64,000 bases of DNA from Protea cynaroides (Eukaryota > Streptophyta > Magnoliopsida > Proteales > Proteaceae): assembly GCA_028583415.1 (NCBI GenBank), contig CM053275.1:87414278-87478277 (forward strand), read 5' to 3'. The notes under the pieces were generated by a model. The model made no database searches, had not been told where the DNA came from, and saw only the letters and a list, made by a program, of their open reading frames with translations. Made by a program: the position numbers and the translations under genes. Each line of letters starts with the position of its first letter. The stretch's first letter is position 1. Positions 46,979 to 60,000 of this stretch are shown here, piece after piece.

Positions 46979-49126
46979 GTAAGACCCACACTCCGTGAAC
47001 CCGGTCTAAACCTTGATTTCATGTCGTAGCAGGTCTTCCGATCATCACCGGGCCAGACAGGATGAGCGGATGACAAACAGGGACGAAATCAGATCAAAGA
47101 CGGTCAAATAAGTGTCATTTTATGTTGACCGGTCGATGGTACCGGTCTTGGTACCGGTTGACCGGTATACATTGCGCAGTTGACTACGGAGATCCGGAAT
47201 TGGATCTCTGCGGGTCCCACTTTCCTAAACCCTAATGCCTGGACCTTCCTAATCTTAATAGGGTTACTAAACCCTAATCCTAGCCTATATAAACACCTCT
47301 AAACCTCCTCAAATCCTTTCCATTATCTCTCACAAACCCTAGAGAGGAGAAGGAGGTTGGAGAAGGAGAAGAAGCTAGGAAGAAGAAGAAAGTGCCGCCA
47401 TTGCCGTTCGACGACGCTTACCATACGCCAGTCGACGGTAAGTGTTTTAATCATTCTTATTACTCTATGACTCTAGGATAGTTGTATGGTTGGATCAATA
47501 CCATGCAAAGCAGGTATTGATCTAAAACACTAATTGACCATTAAACCCTAATTTGCTGTCAAACCCTAGATTCGAGTTCTAAGATAATTATCATTGAAAC
47601 TAGACTCGAATGAGTTAGAGATAAATCTAACTCAAAGCTCAGACTTAGAATGGATAGGAGAAACCTTAGAAATCCATGGAGATTGGTCGACGGTAGTCGA
47701 AAAACCTAATGTATGGTCTTCCGGAGATATATCGATCGACCATACCGGTTGCTAGCTTTCCCACAGTGATGCGACCGGTATGTTGCGATCGGTCAGCTCT
47801 GAAAGACTGGTTTTGGACTTTGTTGGTTTTTCGACTAACGTGAAACCCTAAGAAAAATATTCTAATGAAACCCCAATATTACGTAAGACTTTGTGATAGC
47901 ATGTTTGGATCTTGCGACGTGGAGCAAGCTATCAAACGAGCGTCAGGTAAGGGAATCTGACCTAAACCCTAATAATTAATGGACAGTAAAGTATTGTTAA
48001 TAACAATGGATATGTGGATTGTGCATATCACATGTCATCCTTTACTTTCAGTTATTACTATTGTTCATGCATGATAGGATGTGATTGTTAGGCATGTGAT
48101 TGTTTTCGTTGGTGTATAAAGTGGGTGGCACTGTGGTCTCCGATGCCGACGCTAGCTTGTCCACGATGCTTTAGCTCTATCTCTATGCCGTAGGGAGTTA
48201 TGTTGGGATAGGGTCTACCTGCGTATTGTTCTATCCTAGTGTGTTAGTTGCGGATAGGGTATCAGGGGGAGGTGAGGTATTGTGGTCTCCAGCCCGGCCT
48301 GCACGCTCTAGTTCTATCTCTATGCCGTAGACGGCTGTGCTGGGATAGAGCCTACATTGATGACATATATGATTGGTTAGTTGCGAGCCCAGTTTGCAAG
48401 CCCTGGCTAGTAGGGGCTTAGGTACTGGTATGGGTAGGGTATCAGGGGAGGTGCGGGTATACCTTAGCTCTATCTCTATTCCATGATGGGTGCATGTGGG
48501 CCGGTGGTAGTGTGATCTACTGTACGGTGCCATACACTCGTGTATAGAGGTGAGGCGGCCACCGAACCTTTCTATAGCACATTGCAAACTTAAACCATAC
48601 CACAACATAAAAATGATTGTTACTCATGCATAATATTGTGAAATTGTCTGATTGTCTTACTGAGCTAAGTTGTGAGCTCACCCTTTGTATATACATTGTT
48701 TTTAGATGTTGATGCAGGTTATACGGTGGACGACTATATGAGCACTCTGGCGTATGGTGGTGTTGCTGCTCTGGATGTACAAGCAGGAGAGGACGAGCAT
48801 GACGCTTCATGCGAGTTCCCTTTCTGCGTGTACCTTTGATTTGATTTTATTTATTTGTTTCAGTTATTTTCGGTTGATATTAAAGAGATGTAAAGATATT
48901 TAGTTATGTTTGGAATTTAAATAATTGGATACTTTATTTAAATTTATCAATAGATACTCAGTTCATTTTATTTAAAAACTTCTGCTGTATTTATTATATT
49001 CTGATTGTGGTTATGTGCAATGGTTTGTATGAGTGGACACGGTCTATTCGAGATCCTAGTGTGAACCGTTGGTTCAGTGACGGTTCACTCACACCATTCT
49101 GGTTGGTTTAGAATTGGGGTGTGACA
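46979..49126 (+). mobile_element. LTR D, 2148 bp solo LTR with perfect 5-bp duplication
   Basis: Starts TGTAAGACCCACACTCC and ends GGGGTGTGACA. GAAAA lies on both sides (46974-46978 and 49127-49131). The TATA box TATATAAA is at 47286-47293, then a purine-rich leader (47340-47395). ACCGGT/GGTCGA clusters lie at 47131-47175 and 47730-47805. No primer site or coding sequence follows, so it is a solo LTR, inserted next to the TATA box of LTR C. Confidence 0.9.
47901..48839 (+). CDS. Candidate spliced short protein encoded inside LTR D
   Basis: Exon 47901-47946 (MFGSCDVEQAIKRAS), donor CAG/GTAAGG, an intron of 759 bp, acceptor TTTTTAG, and exon 48706-48839 (DVDAGYTVDDYMST to SCEFPFCVYL, stop TGA) join in frame to 59 residues. 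The second exon is conserved in LTR B (DADAGYTVEDYMDA to CECPFCVYL). In LTR A it is in frame but internally shortened (DVDAGYTVDDYVNADASCECSFCVYL). LTR C has a decayed version with a stop. The acidic middle and the C-x-C-x2-C end (in A and B) are features seen directly. Function unknown. It may instead be the end of a longer transcript frame, since LTR A lacks the ATG. The donor and acceptor are inferred from consensus only. Confidence 0.45.
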
Positions 49127-49544
49127 GAAAACCTCCATATAAAGTCCCACTTAGATTAGTAAAGAACCCCCCTCAAATTAGGAAAATTTCCTTAAACACG
49201 GAGTCAGTTTAGCATCATGTGGTCGCAAAATCCGTCGACCACACGTCCCAAAACTTTAGACCACACGTTGTGTGGTCTCATGTGTGGTCTTATGGTGTGG
49301 TCTCATGTGTGGTTTCATGTATCGACCACACGTTCCGACCACACGTCTGACCACACCTGCTACCACACGACCAAAATTTTTTGGTTTTTAGTTTTTGACT
49401 GGTTGCTTCCACACGATCTTAAACGGTCAACCACACCAACTAAATTTGACTCGTTACTTACCTTATCTTGTGGTTTCTTCATACAATTGGTTCACTTGAG
49501 CTGATTATGATGGGAAGACTGGTCACGACACGAGAATGTAAGGA

Positions 49545-50182
49545 CAGGGGTGCAAGTTTTACCCTGACAACCCGAACCCGCCCAGGCCCGCCCTGAACCC
49601 TAGCAGGGTTGAACCCGGCCCGAACCCTGACAGGGCTGGGTTAGGGTTTATATGAACCCTGGCAGGGTTGGGCTGGGTTAGGGTTGACCCCCTGGGTTGA
49701 ACTCTTTTGAATTTTATTTCCTAGTTTGCTCTTGGTTAATGATCTATGATGTCTGGTTTCTAATTTTTATTAAGATTTGTATGCGATTTCCTTTGCTTAT
49801 TTTTTGCGATTTGGTTAGTAAATTCGATGGCAATCTTGATCTGGTTATTCATTCAATACCTGAGTTTATCCAGCAACCGATTCATTCCTCCGCTTGCCCT
49901 CTATCTCCCTTCTGAAACGCAACGCTGTGTCAAAATTGAGATTTGATATGCTGCATACCTTTCATGATTGTGTCTCCTACGATGGGTTTTCGTGAGACAT
50001 CGGATCAAAGAATCTCCACATGGGGCGCATTAACATTAAGCAGCAACGTCTCTTGCGGATATCTTCGCAGGAGACGATTTGGATCCGGGTTAGGGTGGGT
50101 CAGGGTGTGTGTAAAGTACTCAGGGCCAGGGTCAGGGTTAGGGTTTTGAAAACCCCGGCCCAAGCCGCCCAGTTGCGCCCTA
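49545..50182. mobile_element. hAT-type element with CCCTAA-rich ends, upstream of MAP1A
   Basis: The ends CAGGGGTGCAAGTTTTACCC and, on the other strand, TAGGGCGCAACTGGGC are inverted. The flanks TGTAAGGA (49537-49544) and CTTAAGGA (50183-50190) agree at six of eight bases, but the left flank is also the end of LTR C, so the duplication is uncertain. Subterminal CCCTGACAGGG and CCCTAACCC words match 4553-5492. Confidence 0.65.
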
Positions 50183-50228
50183 CTTAAGGAAGGGAAAGGG
50201 AGAGGCTTCTTCATCCTTCGGTTTCTTT

Positions 50229-50237
50229 AAACCCTAG
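50229..50237 (+). promoter_or_regulatory. Telo-box in the MAP1A promoter or 5' UTR
   Basis: AAACCCTAG lies about 340 bases upstream of the MAP1A start and 47 bases from the hAT element. AAACCCTA boxes are frequent near the start of plant genes for translation and protein maturation, which fits this gene. Confidence 0.45.
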
Positions 50238-50570
50238 TTTTGTCGTCTCCCGAAACAAATCTTCAGACAGCAGGTGCACGAGTAAACTTTAGTAGATTAA
50301 AAGATTTGTTCATTTATCACTTTCATTCAGTATATGAAACCAAGTTTATGTACCTTCATTCCTTCCTAATAGTTTCGTAATTTAGGCCTGAGTATTCATC
50401 ATTGATTACCAATTGAGAATTAGACGAAGAACAGGAATTTATATTTTAGAAGACATTTAATCTCGTATTTTCCCAGGTGGATTGTTACTAATCCTTTTCG
50501 GTTTGATTTTTTTTTTCTATCTCTGATATCACAGTTGTATAGCCTTTAGAACGTTTAAAAAATTTCTTCA

Positions 50571-51000
50571 ATGGACGGAGCTTCGAATGCGCAAGCTATT
50601 TCGACGCTATCTTGTGCACGGTGTGGCAAGCCTGCTCGTCTTCAGTATGTGTTTCTCTACCTCTTTACAGTGTTATTTGGTTGGAACTGGAATCGGTATG
50701 ATCACTGAAAGAAACAAAAGCTGGGGGTGTGGGTTTTGGAATAATGGGCATGTATTTTACAGTCAATATTTTTTTTTTGGTAGAATTTTACAGTCAATAT
50801 ATAGGTTCAATTTATATGTTTTTGTTTGTTGTTGGATTTTGGAATGATTATTACGTGGGTGCCGCTTGCGTACTTAATCTGCAAATTTAAGTGAGTACTG
50901 TCTTTGTCTTAGTATATGTATATATATATTTTTTCCATTATGTGCTATTACTTTATCCAATTTTAGTTCCAGTCCTTATTTCACCACAATGCCTGGCGAA

Positions 51001-51035
<35 letters not shown>

Positions 51036-54000
51036 TTACATACAGCTATCTTTTCTGTGGATGCTACTATCTGGAAGTCCTTGTTGACTTCCCCAGCTCG
51101 AACCACCACCTTGCCTATAACACTTCCCCTCTCAAAGGGGCAAAAATGAACATACAACTTATAGGATGTAGGCCTTAAGCTTTGGACTTTCCAGATAATC
51201 CTGCAGAATCACATTAGAATCAAATTTTACATGAAAGTGTACCCTGTTGTGTTTCATGGTCTCACCTATAGCATTTTTTACTAAGAGCTATGAAAACAGC
51301 CTGAATCAATCGATTTTGAATTCATCAAGTTTGTTGCTTATCCTTGCAAAATCTTATATTCATACACAAGAAAGAAGTCACCTAAAGCACTCTTTGTGGT
51401 GTTTACAAATTATTTTTCTTTGCTGTTTCTGAAAATGATTGATGTGTTATGTTCTTGAATTCAGTCTACCTCTTTTTTCAATCTTTTTCAATCTTCTCTT
51501 TTGTATGCAGGTGCCCCAAATGTGTGGAATTGAAGCTTCCTCGTGAAGGTTCTGCATTCTGGTTTGTAACTGTTTCCTAGTTTTTTTTTTTCCTGTCTAA
51601 ATGAACTCAGAATTTATGAATTCAAAAGAAGTCATAGAAACATACGAGTTAACAGTGAGGGGTAAACATGCAAATCTAATGCCCCACCATTAAGTAAAGT
51701 AATGCCTTTAGTAAGACAATACAGATTAAGAAAGGGAGTTTGTTCCAAAGTCTCTTCTTATGTATTAGTACCCACAATTAATTGAAACTTTCCATTTAGG
51801 GAGGATATTGTTTGGGAACTTCCTCTAGTAACAGTATTGCCTACTGTTTTGTTATTCCATATTTTTCCATTTCCTTGTGTGATCTCTGATTTAAGAATGA
51901 GTTTTTAATTTTGAAGTTTTCTGACTGATTATCAGATTCTTCTTTTCATTGATTTTTTTTCATTGTGTGGGGATTGGCAGCACGCAGAATTGTTTCAAGG
52001 AATCATGGAGTTCTCATAAGTCGGTTCACTTGAAAGCGAAGTTATCTGCAGTTAGTGCCGGTACCCTAGAGGAACAAATTGCAATGTCGCTTAATGAAGG
52101 TTGGCTATATTGCTTAAAAAGAGGCCAGGCTCGTACAAAAAAACTACCTCATTTTGATTGGACAGGGTATTTCTCAAGGATCGCTCTTTGCCTTTATGGA
52201 TTTGTTATTGACACCACGGTTGTTCTTATAGCTTGCTTGAGTTGGATGATCTACAATTTTCCAACTTGTGATTCTGTCAGTTTTTCTTTATTTTACATGA
52301 TGAAATGCATATCTACAGACTACAAGATATTTGTTACAGATTTCATTTTTCGTTAAAACTTGATAAATTCTTTCCTGTATTGTGATGTTTGTTTTTATTT
52401 TCAGATTTGCAGTGATGTATCACAGTTGAACTGCTCTGATTTTTCCAGTATGTCATGATTGTATTATCTGTCTAACATGGGTCTGGTTATTGACTGGAAG
52501 GATTGACTGAGATGGATAAGCTACTAATAGGAAATTCTGTTGAGAAACTGATCCTGCGTGAGGATAAAGGATCATTTAAAGATCTTACAAGTCTTCGGAA
52601 ACAAATCATAGTTAATTCCTTTTTATTGTGAGCGTATCAGAAGCATTCAAAATGTTGATTACTTTTTAAACTTAGCTGTATTGCTCCGTTGATACATATA
52701 GGTATTACATGAGTCCATGATATACTATTTGTGACATACTAAAATGGAACTTTTATCCATAAATAAAAAATGGAACTTTTGAGAAGGAACCGGAATTGGA
52801 GAGTGGTTTGAAATGGTTTCAAATCAAACAGATCCTTGTTAATATGATTATATGATCAAGCTACAGAAAGGAAATATCTGAAGAGAAATATTCCTCAATT
52901 AACATTGTACAGTTGGAAGAGGACTTTGGTTTGTGGTTTACTTTTTGATTGACAAGTGCTATAAGTACATAAATTACAGTAATGGGATATCTGGACTGCC
53001 CTGTATCTGGAACCTCTTGTTCAAGCTTTTCCTTTTGGTTCTATCCTAGCTTAATCTCTTCAGATCTATTGATTTTTTTCAGCAATGTAATGGTATTGTT
53101 CCCTAATGCTTAATGATAGTGCTGTGTTGTACCTTAGGTTCTGGCTGGTTGTATGTAACTATTGCAAAGTAATGTGAAATATTTCAAGAAGAAAAGACCA
53201 ATGGCATAAGAAAAATTATTAACATCCTAGATGAAGTAAAATATTTTCCTTTGTCACAGTCCTACTAAAAAATCTAACTAATTAATTGAAATTCTAGTTG
53301 CCATCATGATTGTCAAGGCCTCAAGGCAACCCAAGGTGTTAGAGGGGCGCTTGGGCACCTAGGTGTACCCAAGGTGTTGGAAGGGTACATCTTTCATAAG
53401 AGGATTTATACAAAAGGGAGGGGTTGGAGCATCAATTTTTAATTTTTTTTAGTACATATACATGATTCCATGCATTATGGTGTATATATGTACTTTATAC
53501 ATTAAAAAAAATGCTACAAATGGCATCAATTAAAAAAATAATTAAAAAAATAAAACAAGGCGTGATACAATAAGGCGACCAACCGCTTGAACGCCTAGGC
53601 GATGACTTGACAACTATGGTTGCCATATTTGGTAAGTATTTGAGTCAGTTACACAATAATTGTTGGTATTAGCTGGAAATTTTCCCTTTTTTTTTTTTTT
53701 TTTCAAGCTTATAGTACTTAAAGTAGTTTTTGTTGGACCAGATGGAGCCTAAATACAGAACGGCATTTTATGGGATTGATTTTGCAGCAAATCTGAGATT
53801 GAAAGGGCTGCCTAATTCTAGGTGTAGAACCTAGATTTTTTTCACAGGGTGATTTCTGCTGTTTCAACCATGTGGAAGGATGACATGGCTGATTGGGCTT
53901 TTATTCAGACTTCAGCTAGCAGAACCTTGGATTTCTTTGCCATGTGTTCAATTTGACTAACCTTGCCAGTTGTGGAATTTCTGTGAAACTTCATCTAGTA

Positions 54001-57000
54001 ATATTTTGGAAATTTTAATTAAAAAAGTCGGGAAAGTGAGCTATGTATTATGATGTTTTTGAATTTGATATGTGAAAACACTAGAAAGGGTAGAATGAGA
54101 AATGGATACATCTGCTTGAACTTGGAGTAGTGCCAGTAAATTGAGATGGTTTGGTCTTGTGTAATAAAAACTGTTGATTACCATTGGGGGAAAGAAATAC
54201 TGTTCACAGCATCAGCGAGAAGTGTTATGGGGCTCTAAAGGGAAGGCTAAAGCTAGAAGGGACATAATTAGCAAGGAAAATCTCAAGGCATGTGATATAG
54301 TGAAAGAGATTGGCCTGATAGAGTTGAATGGCAATAGGATTTGGGTAGAATTTTTTTAGGCAGTAGATGAGGTTAATGGTGCTTTTTATCTTTCTTTCTT
54401 TTTTGTTTTGTTTTTAATTTGGAGAAGTCTGCACAGAAGTTTCCTTTGAGTGAAATGTGAATTCTGATAGTATAAAGGAAGAAAAACAATGAACCGAGTA
54501 AAAGCACTGAGCAATAACAAAATTCAAATGGTTTCTCTGATCTTGGAAAACTTCAGTTGTGCATTTATCACTGCTGCCATGGTATAAGTGAAATATTATT
54601 TATTGAGTAGTTGTTCAATTTATTCTCTTTGATGTTTTATTTTCAGTGGAATTGACCTCTTTCTTTTATCCTTCCTTAAGTAGGGTTTTCTAACATGCAA
54701 ATGGCATAATAGAGATATTGAATTTAAGCAGAGGAGAAATACCTGGAGGCGGGGGAGGGTAATTAACCTTATACCTTTACTTCCCGTGAGCAAGACCAGC
54801 ACAATAAATACATGACTGACTCATATTCGTTCAACCCCAAAGCACCTAAGAAAAACTTACACGAGGACCGTCACTAGAACAATGCTCAATCACCATAAAG
54901 GAGCATTCTGTTTAGTCACTGAACAGTATGGCCTTATATTCAAAGATGGGCCCAAGGAACTAATCTTGGTTTCAAGGCCGGCCTTGGTCAAGCCTGAAAA
55001 CCGAGAGCCAGATCTCGTTTCAAGGTTTTGGCACTGGGTTTCAACTTTGGGCCGCCCTGGGTTGAAACTTTGTCAAAACTTGGGTTTCGACCTTGAGTTT
55101 TGATTCTAGGTTTTGTTTTGGTCAGGCCCGAAACGGAGATAAAACAGAGATTTGGTCAATTTTTACCGAAACCTAGGAACATGAATATGGCATTGGCAAG
55201 ATCATATCCAAATCTGGGTCACATCTTTGTTTCCAATTAAAACAAAGGCATTTTTCTGGGGCCCTTGCCAATTGTCACCTGCCAATTGTCACCTGCTTCA
55301 AGATATAACATGACCTAACCAGTGACCAACCTATATGTGGACTCCTTCGGTGGGGGAATGGCTTTGTACACAAGTTCGTGAAAAGTTAGTGTAATCCCAC
55401 TGAATCAGGTACGTTATGGGGTACTTTTAGAAGCCTAAAACGACCATTTTCTCACCTTTAGTGTAGTCCCTGCACAAACATCCAACTCGTTCACATGCTC
55501 CTCTGAAATGTCAAAAGCTTGCTGTACTCTAGAGTCTAGACTCCCTTATGGGTAGCAAGGATATTAGTCTAAGTGCTCTCTTCTTACTCATGCAATACAT
55601 GGCATCATAAAGAATGGCTAATCAAGGAGTGAGGCCTTTAAAGTAAAGCATGAAATTCATTGCTTCTTTCTATCTTATCCTTTAGGTTTTTTCCCCCCTT
55701 CTTTTTTCTTTTTAACCTTTTATCCCAGTACAATGAAAACTACCTCTTCCATTTCATTCTTTATTGGGGTTTCTGTTTACGATACTATAAACATTTGCTT
55801 CTTTGATGATAGACTAATATTTCTATTATATTCATTTTCAGGACACTTAGGCCTTATCCTATATCAAGACAGCGTAATGTACCCGCTCACATTGACCTTC
55901 CAGACTGGGCAATTGATGTGAGTCTTATTCACTTGTAAATTATTGGCTTTTTTTTTGTGATTTTGTGGGAGCTTATAGCAAGGAATGTGTCACTGAAAGT
56001 ATCGAAGTGGAAGATAATGTTGCCAATATGGGGTAACAAAAATGGGAATGGTGAAAATTTCCATTGTGTTCTAGAGAATAATAAAAAAGCTGTGCTTACA
56101 TCAGTCAAGGCATAAGCTTGTTACAAATTAATCAATTGACTAGGCTTTTTCGCATACCTTCCAGTTTATCTGTTTACGTGGTAATCGGATGTTCTTGACT
56201 AGTTGATTACTTGAGTCAACTACGCATTGACTACTTTGCATATGGTTTCGAACTTGTAGTAGCAATTTTACCATAATGCTTTCTGCTGTATGTATGCTTT
56301 GCTTTTTTGTAATGCTGTCATTTGCTTGTATTTTTCATTTATTTTTAATGCACATATGGGTGTAGAGGGATATATAAAGGCATTCAAAGGGTTGGAGTAA
56401 ATGGATTTGGCTGCATGCTATTCAACAGGAAGTCACATTTTTTGTGCTCTGTCGAACTGTTGAGAGCAGCTTACTCGAGATTCTATGCGATCTATTAAAA
56501 TATTTGATCCTGAATTCCTGATGCTGCTTTGTTACATTTGTTGACTAGCCACCTTGTCTACACTAGTTTACATGGCCAAGATTCTACAAGAGGGGTGGCC
56601 CAGTCCAAATATAATAAGCTTAGTTGTGATAATTTGATTTGCCTACTGTTTTGGTTCATCTTCAAAACAATATATTTTTGGCATGTCGGTGTATATTTTC
56701 TGAAGCATATTGGTCAGTATAAATAATAATAATAAAAAATAGAAAAATAAAATATGGAAGAATTGAACTTTATCTGGTTCATTTAACTTTAATAGGCCCA
56801 ATAAAATCTTGAAACACCTAAATTGTCGAATTGGTCCAGGCTGGTTTGAGATGGGCTTTTTCATTGAGCAAACATAAATTGTACGATGAACTAGCCTTGT
56901 TAAATTTCAGACAGAAAAGAGGATCAGAATGGGCTGGAAGCGGCAAAATAGGCAAAATTTTAAACCCAAACATTTGACTCAAGAATATTTCAGTTGATAA

Positions 57001-60000
57001 AACGAAGTGAAATATTTTGGCCAAATGACTTGTCTTGTACAAGTGAGATGATAAAAGAAGATAGGGACAACAATAGACGGCTGACCAAACTGGCAATAGG
57101 TCATGAATTCATTAAGATCCGAAATAAATTTGTCATGTCCAGTAGTTCCTTACAGGTTCATGAACATGGAAACTATCCAAAGGTTCAGAATAAGGCTCCT
57201 GCATTACTTCAATATAGAGCACATATGGTATCAAGCAGGGTTAGTGTTGTCATTTCCTCGTCACCTATGTTGTCATGAACCATATCTTAAATTATTTTTT
57301 ACATGTAATACAATTAATATTAATTTTGTTAACTGACTTTCAAATAATTTCATGATTACCATAGACACATTGCACAAGTACTTAATAATCCAAAATTTCA
57401 CTTTAAAGACCCAAAATACAAATAAAACTACTAGTGGTAGAAAATAATTTGGTAAAATTAACCAATTGAGCTAACCAATTTTCATGTCATAAAATGAGTA
57501 AACCCTAAACTATGGAGAAAAAAATGTAAGAAAATTCTCTTTTGAAATAACTGTGAGTGATGTTAGGTCCAAATTGACCCAGGACATTCCCAGAAATGAT
57601 TTGCTATGGAACAGGAGTATAGAATCGACATCTTGAAGGGAAAGATAAAGTGCCAGGTTCCTTCAAGCTTGAGGAACATTTTTTTGCATTTCAACTATTA
57701 CCGAGATTTGGGAAATTTTATGCACTTTTTTTTTGGTTACTAGATGTTTTATTAAACCCAGAATAGAGAACACAAAGAAGCTAGACCATCGAAAGATGGG
57801 AGTCAAACAGAAACAAACGAACAAGGGCATAAAACCCAAACATAACTAAGCCACCAAAGATGGAATCCAGAACACAACAACACAGAGAGAACTAAGCCCA
57901 GGGACCAAATCTCAGGGCCACATGGAGGTCCGTATACAGATTGGAATCGCTCGGGCTGCACTCTGATTTGTAAGCTTCTCCTCAGAGTAGTAAGTTTCAC
58001 CGGATAACCCATTGGGTTGACAGCACTTCTCTTTGCCACCCCACACCTGCTTGACTTTGGGCTAAGATCACCCAGTTCAGCAAGAGCTGACCAAGGCTTG
58101 AGAGCCCAGCTGGGGGTCAAGCTAGTTGGGTTAGTCTTCTGAACTGGCACCAAATCCTTATCATTAGAAGATGAATAATTAAGAAGACTGTCTACAATAG
58201 ACTCCAGTCCCATTATAGCATCCTTGAAAACAGAAGCCTCAGCAGGAGTGTTCGTAAACCTAGATTTTGTACAAGATTTCTGGTTGAATTACCCACTTCT
58301 GGAGAAGTCGCCAACTCAGGATCCACAGCCCCATGAAATTCCAAGGCAGCATTTACCTGAACAGCAACATTTGTCCTTCCTGTCCATGGCCTAATGTCTG
58401 CCACATGTAAGTAATCATTCTCAGCTCTGGACTCCTTAAGAGGACACGACAGCAGGATTGATCCTACTTAAAGAAGATTTCCCTGCAGCTCCAGAATTTT
58501 CCCCATCCTCAAACCATGGTCCTTAATTTTGGCCAAAATTTCGGATTTCAGCCAAAATGTTTCAAAAAATCAGTGCTCTGAAACGAAATAGGTTTCGAAA
58601 TGGGAAAGTAACAAATTTTGGTCCCAAATTTCGGTTCCGGTCAAAATCACTGTTTCGGTCGAAATTTCGGTATAAATGTCCCTGATTTCGATCAAAATCA
58701 ATCTGTTTTGACTGGTTTCCACTGAAAGCTCTCTGTTTCTCGTTTTTTCTTCAAAAAAGTTGCATTCTTCACTCAAATCTTCCACTCTCCACTCAATCTA
58801 CACACTATAAGCAAGATTCATATTTATGTATGTTAGACAACTTAATACATGATGGATTGAGTTCATGTTTATGTATGTTAGACAACTTGGTCAGACTATG
58901 TAATGAACTCGGAGTCCAATTATTGGCAGCAGCAATGATACTCGAGTAGGGATTAGATACGCTACGAAACTCATTGTGTATTTGACTTTGAGTGACTTCC
59001 ATTCCATATATTATGTAATTTGATAATTAAACTTTAAAAAATGTATTGAATGATGTAATAGTAATGTCACATGATTTATTTTCTAAATTATTACCATAGT
59101 ACCATTCTGCATACTTTCATTACAGTCTACGTTAGTATAATATGGTCTATATCATAGAAAAACTATTTAGGATGTTTTTTTAATGAAAATAATTCAATGG
59201 ATATGTGAAGAAGGTTAAAAAAGTATCACAGGGAAAAATTGACTTAAAAAATCCTTTTTTCCCCTCTGAAATAACATTTCGAAACAACAACTAAAAATAC
59301 CAGATTTTGGTCAGGTTTCGGCTGAAATTTCTGTTTTGGCCCTAGCTAAAACCAGGTCCGAAACCGAAATTAAGAACCTTGCCTCAAACCCATCCATGTT
59401 TTGCTGATCTCCTGAAAACACACCAAAAGAGTTGGTGAGCTGTACATCAATCTGGGGGGCCTGGGAACTGGAAATAATCTTATAATGGCCTTGGTTACCC
59501 CGTCAGGCTCCCACTCCACCAGCAAAGTGGCAGAGTCCTTTTGACCTTCGAATCCCATCGCCGCTGTCTTCTGGCCCTTCTTGCAAGCCTCCAAGTCACG
59601 GTTCTCAATGCTCCTAGCTGCCATATGAATATTTGCTGAAAGGAGGGGCTGACGATCAGTAACAGGCGCAGCAGAAATAGCAGAGCTAATTTTGCATTAG
59701 AAGATCGATTTATGCCCACTCTAGCCTTCCCCATGTGATTCGTGTCCGCATTGGTTCTGAAATAAATAGAGGCTTCCACAGGATTTATAGAACCGTCATC
59801 CTGTATGTTTCTGATATATCAAAACTTTCTAAGTACTACCAATATTTTGGGCATATCTTTCTGATTCATCCCAAACAAGTACAAATGTGTAGGGATATAT
59901 TTTTGATATTTTATACCATTCTATCATTCTTTTCAAAAATAAAAAGGTAAAAAACTATCATAGATTGTATACGTTGACATGTTAATTGTTGCTCAGTTCG

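Larger units (their letters stand above)
45055..49546 (-). mobile_element. LTR C, about 2.34 kb, interrupted by solo LTR D
   Basis: On the minus strand it starts TGTCCTTACATTCTCG (49546) and ends TTAGGGTGTGACA (45055). It continues across the inserted LTR D: 49127-49546 plus 45055-46978. The TATA box CTATATAAGG is at 46961-46970. Word clusters here are GTGTGGTC/GACCACAC (49216-49400 and 46448-46555). The flanks do not match (GGCGA left, GGGGT right), and LTR B does not resume to its right, so a deletion or rearrangement has occurred. Confidence 0.65.

Noticed and set aside
52167..52356. Continuation of the 135-codon frame past MAP1A exon 3
   Set aside because: The text turns hydrophobic and non-homologous after DWTG; the GG/GTATTT donor and exon 4 (RPYPIS) restore the family sequence.
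54174..54359. 61-codon frame in MAP1A intron 3
   Set aside because: It is short, interrupts no recognised family and lies in an intron; a retroposon fragment is possible but not supported.
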